Shown: one piece after another, positions 6,342-7,174 of the stretch
Numbering within the stretch: position 1 is the stretch's first letter
How the letters are laid out: every line of letters begins with the position of its first letter
From: Woeseia sp.
GTDB lineage: Bacteria > Pseudomonadota > Gammaproteobacteria > Steroidobacterales > Woeseiaceae
Reading direction: 5' to 3'
Length of the DNA stretch: 7,174 nucleotides
Assembly (NCBI GenBank): GCA_018701055.1
Contig: JABIUH010000267.1
Span: forward strand, 1 to 7,174
Position numbers and translations under genes: made by a program
Notes under the pieces: generated by a model
The model's input: the letters and a program-made list of their open reading frames with translations, nothing else
The model's database searches: none
What the model was told of the DNA's origin: nothing

Positions 6342-6590
6342 ATGGCTAAGGGGCAATCACTGCAGGATCCATTTCTCAATATATTGCGTAAAGAAAAGGT
6401 CCCAGTATCAATCTATCTGGTTAACGGCATTAAACTTCAGGGTCAGGTCGATTCATTCGATCAATTTGTGGTTTTGCTGAAAAACAGCGTGAATCAGATG
6501 GTTTATAAACACGCTATTTCAACGATCGTGCCGGCGCGAAATATTCGCTTGCCACTGCCAGATGGCGAAACGGCTGAACCTGAAGATTAA
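6342..6590 (+). CDS. hfq: RNA chaperone Hfq
   Basis: Hexameric Sm-like RNA chaperone that pairs small RNAs with target mRNAs. The N-terminus MAKGQSLQDPFLN is the canonical one. The Sm1/Sm2 core (about 7-66) retains the proximal U-binding residues Gln8, Gln41, Phe42, Lys56 and His57 (YKH 55-57), and distal-face residues Tyr25, Gly29, Ile30 and Lys31. The rim patch is RKEK (16-19), close to the enteric RRER, so the basic positions needed for RNA annealing are kept. The 82-residue length gives a C-terminal tail of only about 16 residues (versus about 36 in E. coli), ending in an acidic stretch GETAEPED. The ATG is preceded by a strong AAGGAG with 8-base spacing. hflX follows after 32 bases without a visible terminator, so the two are likely cotranscribed, as in related bacteria. 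Confidence 0.98.
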   Translation: MAKGQSLQDPFLNILRKEKVPVSIYLVNGIKLQGQVDSFDQFVVLLKNSVNQMVYKHAISTIVPARNIRLPLPDGETAEPED

Positions 6591-6611
6591 GCTGGGTCCG
6601 GTGGTAATTCT

Positions 6612-6616
6612 GGAGG
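6612..6616 (+). promoter_or_regulatory. Ribosome binding site deciding the hflX TTG start
   Basis: GGAGG lies 6 bases upstream of the TTG at 6623-6625. The in-frame stop TAA at 6605-6607 and the absence of any ATG or GTG between it and 6623 leave this TTG as the first possible start. Confidence 0.8.
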
Positions 6617-6622
6617 TCGTAC

Positions 6623-7174
6623 TTGTTTGGAAGACCACGGAGCGGTGAGAGAGCCATTCTGCTGCACGCGTCGACGGACGGAGCACCGGAACTCGACGAA
6701 CGCGAAGAATTTGCTGAATTGGCTATGTCGGCTGGAGCCGTTATTGTCGATGAGTTGGTGAGTCCGCGGCGTCGACCCGACCGTCGCTATTTCATCGGCA
6801 AGGGCAAACTCGAAGATGTTCTCCGTAGCGTGGAATTGAATTGCGCTGATTTGGTCATTTCGAGTGCTGCGCTGAGTCCGAGTCAGGAGCGCAATCTAGA
6901 GAAAGAACTGAAGTGTCGTGTGCTCGATCGGGCCGGCTTGATACTGGATATCTTTGCGCAACGTGCTCGAAGCTTCGAGGGAAAGTTGCAGGTTGAACTC
7001 GCTCAGCTACGTCATCTGTCAACGCGCCTGGTGCGCGGCTGGACTCACCTTGAAAGGCAAAAGGGTGGCATTGGACTGCGCGGGCCGGGCGAGACGCAGT
7101 TGGAAACCGATCGCCGGCTGGTAGGGAACCGAATTCGACAGTTGAATGACCGTCTCACCCAGGTCGATAAACGC
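6623..7174 (+). CDS. hflX: Ribosome-associated GTPase HflX, 3' partial, TTG start
   Basis: HflX splits and rescues stalled 70S ribosomes in a nucleotide-dependent way, notably after heat stress. The 184 visible codons cover the N-terminal HflX domain and the start of the linker; the GTPase domain (G1 onward) lies past the window edge. Family landmarks are SGERAILLHAS (7-17), RRYFIGKGK (54-62), SPSQERNLE (85-93), DRAGLILDIFAQRA (102-115), EGKLQVELAQLRHLSTRLVRGW (119-140 region) and the glycine-rich GGIGLRGPGETQLETDRR (148-165). The start is TTG at 6623, giving MFGRPRSGERA, which aligns with the N-terminus of other HflX proteins (MFDRYDAGEQA in E. coli). The first in-frame ATG, at 6725, would delete 34 conserved residues. 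Position behind hfq is the standard gammaproteobacterial arrangement; hflK and hflC often follow. Confidence 0.95.
   Translation, partial: MFGRPRSGERAILLHASTDGAPELDEREEFAELAMSAGAVIVDELVSPRRRPDRRYFIGKGKLEDVLRSVELNCADLVISSAALSPSQERNLEKELKCRVLDRAGLILDIFAQRARSFEGKLQVELAQLRHLSTRLVRGWTHLERQKGGIGLRGPGETQLETDRRLVGNRIRQLNDRLTQVDKR

Noticed and set aside
6298..6480. 60-codon plus-strand frame beginning in the hfq leader
   Set aside because: It overlaps hfq out of frame, no ribosome site precedes it, and its sequence is a frame-shifted reading of the conserved Hfq core.

Overview
The window is a stretch of bacterial chromosome carrying a well-known conserved gene block, all on the plus strand: nnr (yjeF) - tsaE (yjeE) - amiB - mutL - miaA - hfq - hflX. 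This order is characteristic of Gammaproteobacteria. The moderate GC content, an Hfq core nearly identical to the enterobacterial one but with a short tail, and a MutL with an endonuclease-type C-terminus resembling the Pseudomonas protein all suggest a gammaproteobacterium outside the enterics. The sequence alone does not fix the genus. I see no mobile element, CRISPR array, tRNA, rRNA or sign of recent transfer.

Layout. Bases 1-1461 hold the bifunctional NAD(P)HX repair enzyme Nnr, cut at its 5' end by the window edge. It overlaps tsaE (1458-1922) by an ATGA junction. A 121-base AT-rich gap (1923-2043) carries a plausible sigma70 promoter and a dyad, and leads into amiB (2044-3369), a secreted cell-separation amidase with AMIN, Amidase_3 and LysM domains. 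After 112 bases without a clear signal comes mutL (3482-5239), then miaA (5255-6169) only 15 bases later. A 172-base leader region (6170-6341) contains a candidate promoter, a GC-rich imperfect hairpin and an A-rich ARN-repeat tract that runs into a strong Shine-Dalgarno sequence for hfq (6342-6590). The last gene, hflX, begins at a TTG codon at 6623 behind a strong GGAGG and runs off the 3' edge at 7174.

How the genes relate. Most are housekeeping functions: metabolite repair (Nnr), tRNA A37 modification by two separate routes (TsaE for t6A, MiaA for i6A), septal peptidoglycan splitting (AmiB), mismatch repair (MutL), sRNA-based regulation (Hfq) and ribosome rescue/splitting (HflX). They are linked by transcription more than by a single pathway. 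I found no new multi-gene system. The parts most worth a second look are non-coding or fine-scale: the hfq leader, which looks built for autoregulation, the endonuclease-type MutL, and the TTG start of hflX.
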